From Streptomyces curacoi (lineage in GTDB: Bacteria; Actinomycetota; Actinomycetes; Streptomycetales; Streptomycetaceae), in contig NZ_KQ947990.1 of assembly GCF_001513975.1 (NCBI RefSeq), positions 484,336-548,335 of the forward strand: a stretch of DNA of 64,000 nt, written 5' to 3'. The notes beneath the pieces are model-generated. The model ran no database searches and had not been told where the DNA came from. It saw only the letters and a list, made by a program, of their open reading frames with translations. The position numbers and the translations under genes are program-made. Positions 1-8,365 of this stretch are shown here, in pieces. Within the stretch, counting starts at the first letter, position 1. Each line of letters begins with the position of its first letter.

Positions 1-1
1 G

Positions 2-451
2 CGGATCGGCATGGCCGGGCACTCCATCGGCGGCAACGCCGCCCTCGCGACGATGGCCGCCGACGCGCGCGTGCGGGCCGGCGTGAACATGGACGGCACC
101 TTCTTCGCGCCGGTTCCTGCCGCTGGTCTCGACGGCCGTCCCTTCCTGATGGTCGGGGCCGAGAACAGGCCGCCACGCGACACGAGCTGGGACGAGGCCT
201 GGGCCCACCTGGACGGCTGGAAGCGCTGGCTGTCATTCGCCGGAACCGACCACGGCTCCTTCACCGACGTACCCCTCCTCGCGGAGCTGGCCGGCCTCCC
301 GGACACCGCAACGATGCCCTACCTGCGGTCGCAGGTCCTCACGCGCGCGTACGTCGCCGCCTTCTTCGACCTGCACCTGAAGGGCGTCCCGCAGCCGCTG
401 CTCGACGGCCCGTCACCGGCCAACCCCGAGGTCACCGTCCGTCTTCCTTGA
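2..451 (+). CDS. Alpha/beta hydrolase, platelet-activating-factor acetylhydrolase-like, 3' part only
   Basis: The gene enters from the left edge, so its N-terminus and true start are missing. The nucleophile elbow GHSIGG (GxSxG) lies at the very beginning, and the segment GTDHGSFTDVP near residue 80 of the visible part supplies the likely catalytic histidine. This arrangement fits the PAF acetylhydrolase/lipase-type alpha/beta hydrolases that Streptomyces often secretes; the signal peptide, if there is one, lies outside the window. The substrate cannot be told from sequence. The last 20 bp overlap convergently with the end of the MFS exporter on the other strand. Confidence 0.8.
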   Translation, partial: RIGMAGHSIGGNAALATMAADARVRAGVNMDGTFFAPVPAAGLDGRPFLMVGAENRPPRDTSWDEAWAHLDGWKRWLSFAGTDHGSFTDVPLLAELAGLPDTATMPYLRSQVLTRAYVAAFFDLHLKGVPQPLLDGPSPANPEVTVRLP

Positions 452-1994
452 GGGCTTCCTCCTCCTTGAGGCCTTCCTTGAGGTCTTCCTTGAGGGCCTC
501 CTCAAGGACCGGGAACCGCCCCGGCGCCAGCAGCAACAGCACCAGGAAGGCCAGCGCCGCCGCGCAGGACGCCCCGAGATACACGGCGTGCACCGCGTCG
601 GCGATGGCCCGCCTGGTGGCCTCCGGAGCCATGCCGCCGGAATCCAGCGCCCGCGTCACCGACTCCAGGTCGCCGGCCCCGCCGAGCCGAGCCGCCAGCA
701 CCCCGTTCGCCACCGCGCCGAAGAGCGCCGCGCCCACCGTCTGCCCCGTCTGGCGGCAGAAGAGCACGGACGCCGTGGCCGTCCCCCGCTCCGACCAGCC
801 CACCGTCGACTGCACGCCCACGATCAGCGGCAGCTGGAACAGCCCGAGCGCCGCTCCCAGCAGCAGCATCAGCAGTGTCGGCTGCCACGCGGCCCCCGGA
901 TACGGCAGGAACGGGAACGCCAGCAGGATCAGCGACGCCGACCCGATACCCAGCATCGCGGTGTTACGGAAGCCGATCCTCCGATACACGTGCTGGCTGA
1001 ACGCCGCCGACACCGGCCAGCTCAACGTCCAGACGGACAGCACGAATCCGGCCGCCACCGGGGCCAGGCCGAGGACCGACTGGGCGTACGTCGGCAGGAA
1101 CACCGCCGGCGCCACCATCAGCAGCCCCAGCGCGCCGAGGGCGAGATTCACCGCCGCGATCGTCCGGCGCCGCCACACCCACCCGGGGATGATCGGGTCG
1201 GCCGCCCGGCGCTCCACGAACACCACGACCGCCGCGAGCGCAAGCCCCGTACCGAACAAGGCGATCGACGGTCCCGAGAGCCACGGCCACGCCACCCCGC
1301 CCTGCACCACGGCCGTCAGCAGCGCGCCCCCGCACGCGAAAACCGCCAGCGCGCCCGCCCAGTCGACACGCGCGCGCGTGCCCTTCGTCTCGCGCTCCGG
1401 CTCGTGCAGATGGCGCGCTATCAGCCACAACGCCACCGCGCCTATCGGCAGGTTGATGAGGAAGATCCAGCGCCAGTCCGCGTACGCCGCCAGGACCCCG
1501 CCCAGTCCCGGCCCGGCCACCGCCGACACCGCCCACACGGTGGACAGCTTGGCCTGGATCTTCGGGCGTTCCTGCAGCGGGTACAGGTCGGCGGCCAGCG
1601 TCTGCACCGTCCCCTGCAGGGCCCCGCCGCCCAGCCCCTGCACGATCCGGAACGCGATCAGCGCGCCCATGTTCCAGGCCACCGCGCACAGCAGCGACCC
1701 CAGCAGGAACAGCGCCGCGCCCGCGATCAGCACCGGTTTGCGGCCGAAGGTGTCGGAGAGCTTGCCGTACACCGGGAGGGTCACGGTCACGGCCAGCAGA
1801 TAGCCGGAGAAGAGCCAGGAGAAGACCGAGAAGCCGCCGAGGTCGCCGACGATCTGCGGTACGGCCGTGGAGACGATGGTGGAGTCGAGGGCGGCCAGCG
1901 CCATCGCGAGCATCAGGGCCGCGACCACGGCCGTGCGTCTCTCGGTGCCGGTGCGCTGTGCGGTGTCGCGGATCGCGGGTCTCGTACTGCCCAC
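432..1994 (-). CDS. MFS drug-resistance exporter, DHA2 (14-TM) family
   Basis: A 520-residue multi-spanning membrane protein with an early motif LDSTIVSTAVPQIVGDL and the loop 2-3 motif GKLSDTFGRKPV, both hallmarks of EmrB/QacA-type proton-driven exporters. The length fits the 14-helix DHA2 group. An upstream ATG at 2054 is open, but the GTG at 1994 is preferred because a strong purine-rich Shine-Dalgarno (AAGGGGAAGGG) sits just before it and conserved sequence begins soon after. The C-terminal tail is odd: about 25 residues of imperfect K-E-D/G-L-K-E repeats, highly charged, encoded by short direct repeats at about 445-510. The substrate is unknown and no adjacent regulator was recognised. 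Confidence 0.85.
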   Translation of the reverse strand: MGSTRPAIRDTAQRTGTERRTAVVAALMLAMALAALDSTIVSTAVPQIVGDLGGFSVFSWLFSGYLLAVTVTLPVYGKLSDTFGRKPVLIAGAALFLLGSLLCAVAWNMGALIAFRIVQGLGGGALQGTVQTLAADLYPLQERPKIQAKLSTVWAVSAVAGPGLGGVLAAYADWRWIFLINLPIGAVALWLIARHLHEPERETKGTRARVDWAGALAVFACGGALLTAVVQGGVAWPWLSGPSIALFGTGLALAAVVVFVERRAADPIIPGWVWRRRTIAAVNLALGALGLLMVAPAVFLPTYAQSVLGLAPVAAGFVLSVWTLSWPVSAAFSQHVYRRIGFRNTAMLGIGSASLILLAFPFLPYPGAAWQPTLLMLLLGAALGLFQLPLIVGVQSTVGWSERGTATASVLFCRQTGQTVGAALFGAVANGVLAARLGGAGDLESVTRALDSGGMAPEATRRAIADAVHAVYLGASCAAALAFLVLLLLAPGRFPVLEEALKEDLKEGLKEEEALKEDGR

Positions 1995-2385
1995 CGGGTT
2001 CCCTTCCCCTTTTGCTTTCCCCTTGCACCTATCTGCCGCCGAACAGCTTCCCACTTGACCTTCACGTCGCGGGAGGGTGGAGGCTGGGTGCGTCCGAGGG
2101 CGCAGGCAACCCCGAGGGGCGTTCCACCGGTGGGGGGACTGCCCCTAGGGGGACCTCCGTACTATCTCGGGGAGGGTTGGTACCGCCGGAGGACGAGACG
2201 GTGTGGGGGCCGTCCTTAATCTGGCTTTACGCCGCTGGGGGGCGGCTGACCAATCCACGAGGGGTGGGGTTTTCCCCCGCACAAGACGGGGCCGCGCACC
2301 AGCGCGCCAGACCCTTTCTCGCCACGAGACTGACCGTCGTACCGGTTCTCGTGACTCATTCGCTGACCGACTTAGGAGACATACC
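1995..2385. other. Divergent intergenic region
   Basis: This 390-bp stretch separates the divergently transcribed MFS exporter and ABC ATPase. I see no convincing gene. It contains the palindrome CCCCTAGGGG at 2142-2151 within a G-rich element (about 2128-2175) of the kind scattered in Streptomyces intergenic DNA. Promoters for both flanking genes must lie here, but no clear -35/-10 pair could be assigned. Confidence 0.5.
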
Positions 2386-3174
2386 GTGACATCGGCTGTG
2401 ACCATTCCCAGGCACGGGGGTACTGGAGGGCGTACGGCCGTTGCCGCGCGGGCGCGGCAGGTCGTCAAGGCGTACGGGTCGGGGGAGACCCGGGTCGTCG
2501 CCCTCGACCATGTCGACGTGGACATCGCGCGTGGCCAGTTCACCGCGATCATGGGGCCCTCGGGGTCCGGCAAGTCCACCCTCATGCACTGCCTCGCCGG
2601 GCTCGACACCGTCACCAGCGGCCGGATCCATCTCGACGAGACCGAGATCACCGGGCTGAAGGACAAGAAGCTCACGCAACTGCGCCGGGACCGGATCGGG
2701 TTCATCTTCCAGGCGTTCAACCTGCTGCCGACGCTCAACGCCATCGAGAACATCACGCTGCCCATGGACATCGCGGGCCGCAAGCCCGACCGAGCGTGGC
2801 TGGGGCGGGTCGTCGACACCGTGGGGCTGTCCGACCGGCTCAAGCACCGGCCCACCCAGCTCTCCGGCGGTCAGCAGCAGCGGGTCGCGGTGGCCCGTGC
2901 CCTGGCCGCGCGGCCGGAGATCATCTTCGGGGACGAGCCGACCGGCAACCTGGACTCCCGCGCGGGCGCCGAAGTGCTCGGCTTCCTGCGCAGGTCCGTC
3001 GACGAGCTCGGGCAGACCATCGTGATGGTCACGCACGACCCGGTCGCCGCCTCGTACGCCGACCGCGTGCTGTACCTCGCCGACGGGCGCATCGTCGACG
3101 AGATGTACAAGCCGACCGCCGAGACCGTCCTGGACCGCATGAAGGACTTCGACGCCCGGGGGCGCACGTCATGA
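2386..3174 (+). CDS. ABC transporter ATP-binding protein, MacB/LolD type
   Basis: A 262-residue ATPase. The Walker A motif GPSGSGKST, Q-loop region FQAFNLLPTLNA, signature LSGGQQQR, Walker B IIFGDEPTGNLDS and switch histidine VMVTHDP are all intact. The start is GTG 2386, preceded by TTAGGAGACATACC; the open frame upstream to 2203 lacks this ribosome site. The stop overlaps the permease ATG (ATGA), so the two are translationally coupled. MacB-type exporters use mechanotransmission to move lipoproteins, peptides or antibiotics across or out of the membrane; the substrate here is unknown. The protein is closely similar to the ATPase at 41727-42497. Confidence 0.93.
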   Translation: MTSAVTIPRHGGTGGRTAVAARARQVVKAYGSGETRVVALDHVDVDIARGQFTAIMGPSGSGKSTLMHCLAGLDTVTSGRIHLDETEITGLKDKKLTQLRRDRIGFIFQAFNLLPTLNAIENITLPMDIAGRKPDRAWLGRVVDTVGLSDRLKHRPTQLSGGQQQRVAVARALAARPEIIFGDEPTGNLDSRAGAEVLGFLRRSVDELGQTIVMVTHDPVAASYADRVLYLADGRIVDEMYKPTAETVLDRMKDFDARGRTS

Positions 3175-5753
3175 CCGTCCTGAAGACCTCCATGCGCAAC
3201 TTCTTCGCGCACAAGGGTCGGATGGCCCTGTCGGCCGTGGCGGTGCTGCTGTCGGTGGCCTTCGTGTGCGGCACGCTGGTGTTCACCGACACGATGAACA
3301 CCACCTTCGACAAGCTGTTCGCCGTCACCTCGTCGGACGTCACCGTCAGCCCCAAGGACGCGGGCGACGAGGACGACGGCAACGGCACGGGCCGGCCCGA
3401 CTCCCTGCCGGCCGCGGCCGTCGAGCAGGTAGCGGCCGTCGACGGAGTCAAGAAGGCGGAGGGCGCGGTCGGTTCGACGAACGTGACCGTCGTCGACTCC
3501 GACAACAAGAACATGGGCTCCTCCTCCGGCGCCCCGACGTTCGCCGGCAACTGGACCGAGAACGACCTGAAGTCCATGGAGATCACCTCCGGGCACGCCC
3601 CGCGCGGGCCCACCGAGGTCATGGTCGACGCGGACACCGCCGACAAGCACGGCCTGGAACTCGGCGACGAACTGCGCACCATCGCCGCCACCGGCGACAT
3701 CCGCGCACGCATCGTCGGCATCGCCTCCTGGAAGGTGACCAACCCGGGCGCGGCCGTCGTCTACTTCGACACCGAGACCGCCCAGCGCACCCTGCTCGGC
3801 ACCACCGGCCGCTTCACCCAGGTCTCCGTCACCGCGGCGGACGGCGTGAGCGACGCGCAGCTCAAGCGGGACATCGCCCAGGCACTGGACGGCACCGCCG
3901 GCGGCGCGTACAAGATCCAGACGGCCAAGGAGACCGCCGACGAGAACCGCAAGGACGTCGGCGAGTTCATGAACATCATCAAGTACGCCATGCTCGGCTT
4001 CGCCGGGATCGCCTTCCTGGTCGGCATCTTCCTGATCATCAACACCTTCTCCATGCTGGTCGCCCAGCGGACGAGGGAGATCGGCCTGATGCGGGCGATC
4101 GGCTCCTCGCGCCGGCAGGTCAACCGGTCCGTGCTGGTGGAGGCGCTGCTGCTGGGCTTCGTCGGCTCGGTGCTCGGGGTGGGCGCCGGGGTCGGTGTCG
4201 CGGTCGGGCTGATGAAGCTCATGTCGATGGCCGGCATGAACCTCTCGACGGACGACCTGACGGTGAAGGTGACGACCCCCGTGGTCGGCCTGGTCCTGGG
4301 CGTGGTGGTCACGGTCCTGGCCGCCTACCTGCCCGCCCGCCGGGCAGGCAAGGTCTCCCCGATGGCCGCCCTGCGCGACGCCGGTACACCGGCCGACGGC
4401 AAGGCGGGCCGGGTGCGCGGCCTGGCCGGACTGGTCCTCACCGGCGCGGGCGCCTTCGCGCTGTACGCGGCCGCCACGGCCGACAAGGCGAGCGACGGGG
4501 CGCTGATGCTGGGCGGCGGCGTGGTGCTGTCCCTGATCGGCTTCGTCGTCATCGGTCCGCTGCTGGCGGGCGGCGTGGTCCGGGTGCTCAGCGCGGTGCT
4601 GCTGCGGGCCTTCGGTCCGGTCGGCCGGATGGCCGAGCGCAACGCCCTGCGCAACCCGCGCCGTACCGGCGCGACGGGCGCCGCCCTGATGATCGGCCTC
4701 GCGCTGGTGGCCTGCCTGTCGGTGGTCGGCTCCTCGATGGTCGCCTCGGCGACGAGCGAGCTCGACAAGTCGGTGGGCGCGGACTTCATCGTCATGCGCG
4801 GCCAGCAGATGATCGTCGAGGACGCCGAGCAGGCCATGCGGCAGACGCCGGGCCTGGAGCACGTCACCCGCTCCAAGGACGTCCGCGCCACACTGACCTC
4901 GCCGGACGGCAAGACCGACGACACGGGGCTCACGGCCACCGACCCGACGTACGCCGAGGACCTTCGCCGTACGACCACCGAGGGCACCCTGTCCGCCGCC
5001 TACGGCAAGGACGCCATGTCGGTCGGCTCCGACTACGCCACCAAGCACGGGGTGCACGTCGGCGACACCATCACCGTCGCCTTCCAGGGCGGCGATACGG
5101 CGAAGCTGAAGGTCGCCGCCATCACGGACGACGACGCCTCCTTCGACCAGGGCGCGCGCTACATCAGCATCGAGACACTGCGCGAGTACGTCCCCGCCGA
5201 CCGGATCCCGCAGAGCCAGATGCTGCTCGGCAAGGCGAAGGACGGCCAGGAGGAGGCGGCGTACGCGGCCCTGAAGAAGGCGCTGCACGACTACCCGCAG
5301 TACCCGGTGCGGGACCAGACCGACTACAAGCAGGAGCTCAAGGACCAGATGGGCCAGCTGCTGAACATGGTCTACGGCCTGCTGGCCCTGGCGATCATCG
5401 TGGCGGTCCTGGGCGTGGTGAACACCCTGGCCCTGTCGGTGGTGGAACGCACCCGCGAGATCGGCCTGCTGCGCGCCGTCGGCCTCTCCCGCCGCCAGCT
5501 GCGCCGCATGATCCGCATGGAGTCGGTGGTGATCGCCCTGTTCGGCGCCCTGCTGGGCCTGGGGCTGGGCATGGGCTGGGGCGCGACCGCCCAGCAGCTG
5601 CTGGCCCTGGAGGGCCTGAACGTCCTGGACATCCCGTGGCCGACGATCACCGGCGTCTTCATCGGCTCGGCCTTCGTGGGCCTGTTCGCGGCCCTGGTGC
5701 CGGCGTTCAGGGCGGGCCGGATGAACGTACTGAACGCGATCGCGACCGACTAG
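3171..5753 (+). CDS. ABC transporter permease, FtsX/MacB-PCD family
   Basis: An 860-residue permease partner of the preceding ATPase. It has an N-terminal membrane anchor (about residues 15-40), a large extracellular MacB periplasmic-core-like domain (about 45-255), an FtsX three-helix block ending about residue 405, a second extracytoplasmic domain, and a C-terminal FtsX block beginning with LLNMVYGLLALAIIVAVLGV. Both FtsX blocks carry the coupling-helix sequence around RTREIGLMRAIG / RTREIGLLRAVG. The double-FtsX architecture is typical of actinobacterial ABC exporters. ATG 3171 overlaps the ATPase stop by 4 bp. The paralogue is 39193-41727. Confidence 0.92.
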   Translation: MTVLKTSMRNFFAHKGRMALSAVAVLLSVAFVCGTLVFTDTMNTTFDKLFAVTSSDVTVSPKDAGDEDDGNGTGRPDSLPAAAVEQVAAVDGVKKAEGAVGSTNVTVVDSDNKNMGSSSGAPTFAGNWTENDLKSMEITSGHAPRGPTEVMVDADTADKHGLELGDELRTIAATGDIRARIVGIASWKVTNPGAAVVYFDTETAQRTLLGTTGRFTQVSVTAADGVSDAQLKRDIAQALDGTAGGAYKIQTAKETADENRKDVGEFMNIIKYAMLGFAGIAFLVGIFLIINTFSMLVAQRTREIGLMRAIGSSRRQVNRSVLVEALLLGFVGSVLGVGAGVGVAVGLMKLMSMAGMNLSTDDLTVKVTTPVVGLVLGVVVTVLAAYLPARRAGKVSPMAALRDAGTPADGKAGRVRGLAGLVLTGAGAFALYAAATADKASDGALMLGGGVVLSLIGFVVIGPLLAGGVVRVLSAVLLRAFGPVGRMAERNALRNPRRTGATGAALMIGLALVACLSVVGSSMVASATSELDKSVGADFIVMRGQQMIVEDAEQAMRQTPGLEHVTRSKDVRATLTSPDGKTDDTGLTATDPTYAEDLRRTTTEGTLSAAYGKDAMSVGSDYATKHGVHVGDTITVAFQGGDTAKLKVAAITDDDASFDQGARYISIETLREYVPADRIPQSQMLLGKAKDGQEEAAYAALKKALHDYPQYPVRDQTDYKQELKDQMGQLLNMVYGLLALAIIVAVLGVVNTLALSVVERTREIGLLRAVGLSRRQLRRMIRMESVVIALFGALLGLGLGMGWGATAQQLLALEGLNVLDIPWPTITGVFIGSAFVGLFAALVPAFRAGRMNVLNAIATD

Positions 5754-5762
5754 CCACCGCGC

Positions 5763-5862
5763 TCGGGGGTGGCGGGGACAACCACCGCCTACGGGGCGGC
5801 GGGGGACAACCACCGCCCACGGGGGTCGCGGGGGACAGCTACCGCCCACGGGGGTGGCGGGA
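5763..5862. repeat. Three imperfect copies of a ~31-bp tandem repeat
   Basis: Just downstream of the permease stop the sequence repeats a unit resembling GGGGACAACCACCGCCCACG followed by GGGGTGGCGG, three times with small changes. It lies directly before the strong hairpin at 5866-5903. It is non-coding between convergent genes; no function can be assigned. Confidence 0.7.
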
Positions 5863-5865
5863 GAC

Positions 5866-5903
5866 GGGCCCGGGCCGGAGATTTCACTCTCCGGCCCGGG
5901 CCC
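5866..5903. terminator. Strong bidirectional hairpin terminator
   Basis: A perfect 16-bp stem (GGGCCCGGGCCGGAGA paired with its complement) around a 6-nt loop TTTCAC. It lies between the convergent permease and DUF2079 genes and can serve both. There is no long T-tract, as is usual for Streptomyces terminators. Confidence 0.85.
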
Positions 5904-5907
5904 GCGG

Positions 5908-7380
5908 TCATGCCCCGCCCTGTCCCGCCCGCCGATCAGCTCGCTCCAGGAGTACGACCCCGTAGGCGGTGCCCGTGACGGCGTACCGGGCGTCGGGGTG
6001 CAGGGCCCGGGCGTACGCCTCGACGTCCTGGTAGCGCTTGCGGGAGTTGTCGAGGGCGATGAAGTCGGGGTTGATGCCGCGCGTGTTGGTGATCCAGAAG
6101 ACCCGGCAACGCGAGGTGAGCCGGCTGATCGGAGCGATGTTCGCCTCGACCGAGGCCCCGTCCGGAATCCCGGCGAGCAGCCGCTCGATGGCGCTCACGC
6201 GCGCGGGCTTGCGATAGATCTCGCCCTCGGTCACGGCGGACAGCGGCAGCGAGGTCGTCAACGCGAGGGAGGCGGCGGCCACCGCGGCGGGCAGGTGATG
6301 GACGTACGAGCGCAGCCACGCGCGCGTGCTGCGCCGCAGGATGACCAGGGCGTCGACGAGCGCGAGCGTCACGACCGGCATCAGGACGGCGCTGTAGTGC
6401 CAGTCGGTGCCCCAGTACGCCGGATAACCCGAGACGAAGCGCCAGCCGAGGGTGGGCAGGGCGACGAGCAGGATCGGAGAGCGCAGGGCGAGCAACCCGC
6501 TGGTCGGTATCAGCAGCCAGCCGAGCGTGCGGAGCTTGGTGTCGATGCCGTCGAAGGGACCGCCGCCGTCCGACTCGCTGACCTTGTCCCAGTAGTCGTA
6601 GGCGCCGGAGGTGTTGAAGCTCGGTATGACCAGCAGGAGGGTGACGGCGACGGCCACCACGCCGAAGACGGCGACGCCGATCGCGTACCCGGCCGCCCGC
6701 GGCGAGTCACGGCGGGCCCGCAGGGCGACGACGCCGGCGATCACCGCGAGGGTCAGCCCCAGGTCCTCCTTCACCAGCACCAGCGGGAGCGCCCAGCACA
6801 GGGCGGCGCGCCAGCGCCGGGCGAGCAGTGCCTCCAGGCTGAAGGCGATCAGCGGTACGGCGAAACAGATCTCGTGGAAGTCGAAGTCGACGGCTTGCTG
6901 CAACCCCCACGACAGCCCGTACGCCACCCCGAGCGCGAGCCCGCGCCGCCGCCCGAGCAACCCGGCGGCGGCGCGGGTGACGGGCACGGCGGAGAGGGCG
7001 AACAGGGCGGCCTGCGCGAGGAGGAGCGTGACCGGCGAGGGGAAGAGCCGGTACAGCGGCGCCAGCAGCGCGGTGACGGGGCTGAAGTGATCGCCCAGGA
7101 TGTTGAAGCCGGGGCCCTTCAGGTCGGCGATCGGTGCCTGAAGATGCGCGTAGGAGCGGATGACCTGCTCGAAGATGCCGAGGTCCCAGGACCGCTGCCC
7201 CAGCTGCCGGTACCGCCCGACGGAGACGATCGAATACCCGACGAAGAGAACGACGGCAAGCAGCCAAGGATCCCGCCGACCGGGACCGGGCCCGTCAGTC
7301 CCCGAGGGGCGCGGGGCGGGCGCCGGTATGTGGGGGTCGGAGGACGTGTTCGGCGTCGCTGAGGGAGCGGGGGTGGGCAT
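5908..7380 (-). CDS. DUF2079 polytopic membrane protein
   Basis: A 490-residue protein with a Pro/Thr-rich cytoplasmic N-terminus (about 40 residues) followed by roughly ten hydrophobic segments. The sequence around SWDLGIFEQVIRSYAHL and the DFDFHEICF loop are characteristic of the DUF2079 family, whose members resemble glycosyltransferase-C-type membrane enzymes using lipid-linked sugars. No reaction has been proven for the family. The C-terminal 120 residues are soluble-looking. It is transcribed alone; downstream is the shared terminator. Confidence 0.8.
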   Translation of the reverse strand: MPTPAPSATPNTSSDPHIPAPAPRPSGTDGPGPGRRDPWLLAVVLFVGYSIVSVGRYRQLGQRSWDLGIFEQVIRSYAHLQAPIADLKGPGFNILGDHFSPVTALLAPLYRLFPSPVTLLLAQAALFALSAVPVTRAAAGLLGRRRGLALGVAYGLSWGLQQAVDFDFHEICFAVPLIAFSLEALLARRWRAALCWALPLVLVKEDLGLTLAVIAGVVALRARRDSPRAAGYAIGVAVFGVVAVAVTLLLVIPSFNTSGAYDYWDKVSESDGGGPFDGIDTKLRTLGWLLIPTSGLLALRSPILLVALPTLGWRFVSGYPAYWGTDWHYSAVLMPVVTLALVDALVILRRSTRAWLRSYVHHLPAAVAAASLALTTSLPLSAVTEGEIYRKPARVSAIERLLAGIPDGASVEANIAPISRLTSRCRVFWITNTRGINPDFIALDNSRKRYQDVEAYARALHPDARYAVTGTAYGVVLLERADRRAGQGGA

Positions 7381-7470
7381 GAGGGGACCTTACGCGGTGC
7401 ACATGCGTGGCCTTCATTCGCCGGGGGTGGCAGGCGCGCCGCCTCTTCAACACCGGCCGGCATCACCCAG

Positions 7471-8100
7471 CCCGCCCGGCGTTCGAGGACACGGCCGCGC
7501 CATCCCTGGCGGCCACCCACCCGCTGGGGCCGCACACCTGGCGGCGGTCGCTTTCCCACAGCCGGTGGCGGTCACTTCTCGGCGCCGGTCCAGTCAATCT
7601 CAGCCCGTCCGGCGTTTGAGGACGAGCTCATGGCCATCCCTAGCCCCCGCCCACCCGCTGGGGCCCCACACCCAGCAGCGGCCTCTTCCCCACTCCCGAC
7701 GACGGCCCCTTCCCCATACCTGGCGACGGCCACTTCTCGGCGCCGGTCCAGGCAATCTCAGCCCGTCCGGCGTTTGAGGACGAGCTCATGGCCATCCCTA
7801 GCCCCCGCCCACCCGCTGGGGACGCACACCCAGCAGCGGCCCCTTCCTCACACCCGGCGACGGCCCCTTCCCCATACCTGGCGACGGCCACTTCTCGGCG
7901 CCGGTCCAGGCAATCTCAGCCCGTCCGGCGTTTGAGGACGCGGCCGTGCCATCCCGATCCCCCACCCACCCGCTGGGGACGCACACCCAGCAGCGGCCTC
8001 TTCCTCACACCCGACGACGGCCCCTCCCCCACACCTGGCGACGGCCACTTCTCGGCGCCGGTCCCGGCGATCTCAGCCCGTCCGGCGTTTGAGGACGAGG
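7471..8100. repeat. 158-bp tandem repeat array around a common Streptomyces core element
   Basis: The core CCCGTCCGGCGTTTGAGGAC occurs five times, starting at 7471 (variant), 7604, 7762, 7920 and 8077. Spacings are 133, 158, 158 and 157 bp, and the DNA between cores is itself repeated almost word for word. The core is familiar from many Streptomyces intergenic regions, usually as one copy; an array with regular period is less usual. Short open frames run through it, but they repeat with the unit and look like translated repeats rather than genes. There is no CRISPR-like unique spacer. Confidence 0.85.
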
Positions 8101-8125
8101 CCCGTTCAGGGCCGATAGCGGGGGT

Positions 8126-8176
8126 CTGGGGGCCGCAGGCCCCCAGGTACGCGGGGTCGAAGGGGCGGAGCCCCTG
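8126..8176. repeat. Paired GC-rich hairpins (GGGTCGAAGGGGCGGAGCCCC-type element)
   Basis: The first hairpin, CTGGGGGCC-GCA-GGCCCCCAG (8126-8146), is followed by a second around AGGGGCGGAGCCCCT (8161-8175). A close relative of the pair is found at 48700-48746. These are dispersed Streptomyces intergenic elements that may act as terminators. From here to the mfd start (8177-8365) I see no gene. Confidence 0.7.
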
Positions 8177-8365
8177 GGGGATGGGACGGGTAGGGGCGGC
8201 GGGGGCGAGGAAACGCCAAGGCCCGCCGCGGCGCCGGGGCGGGCGAGAACGGGCGTTATCCACAGCCGCCGACGCCGGCCACCACACCGTCGTACGCTGG
8301 AGACCCCCGGCCCGTCACACGCGTCGGGCCCTTCGTGTTGCCCACCCCGGACGGAAGCGCCCTCC

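Noticed and set aside
2871..5849. A 992-residue open frame antisense to the ABC permease
   Set aside because: Composition is dominated by His/Gln/Arg/Gly from complementing a real gene; no motif and no ribosome site.
7640..8048. Small open frames on both strands within the repeat array
   Set aside because: They recur with the repeat unit and differ only where the repeat differs; there is no ribosome site or codon pattern typical of genes.
7471..8100. CRISPR array in the 158-bp repeats
   Set aside because: The period is too long, the DNA between cores is repeated rather than unique, and no cas gene is present.
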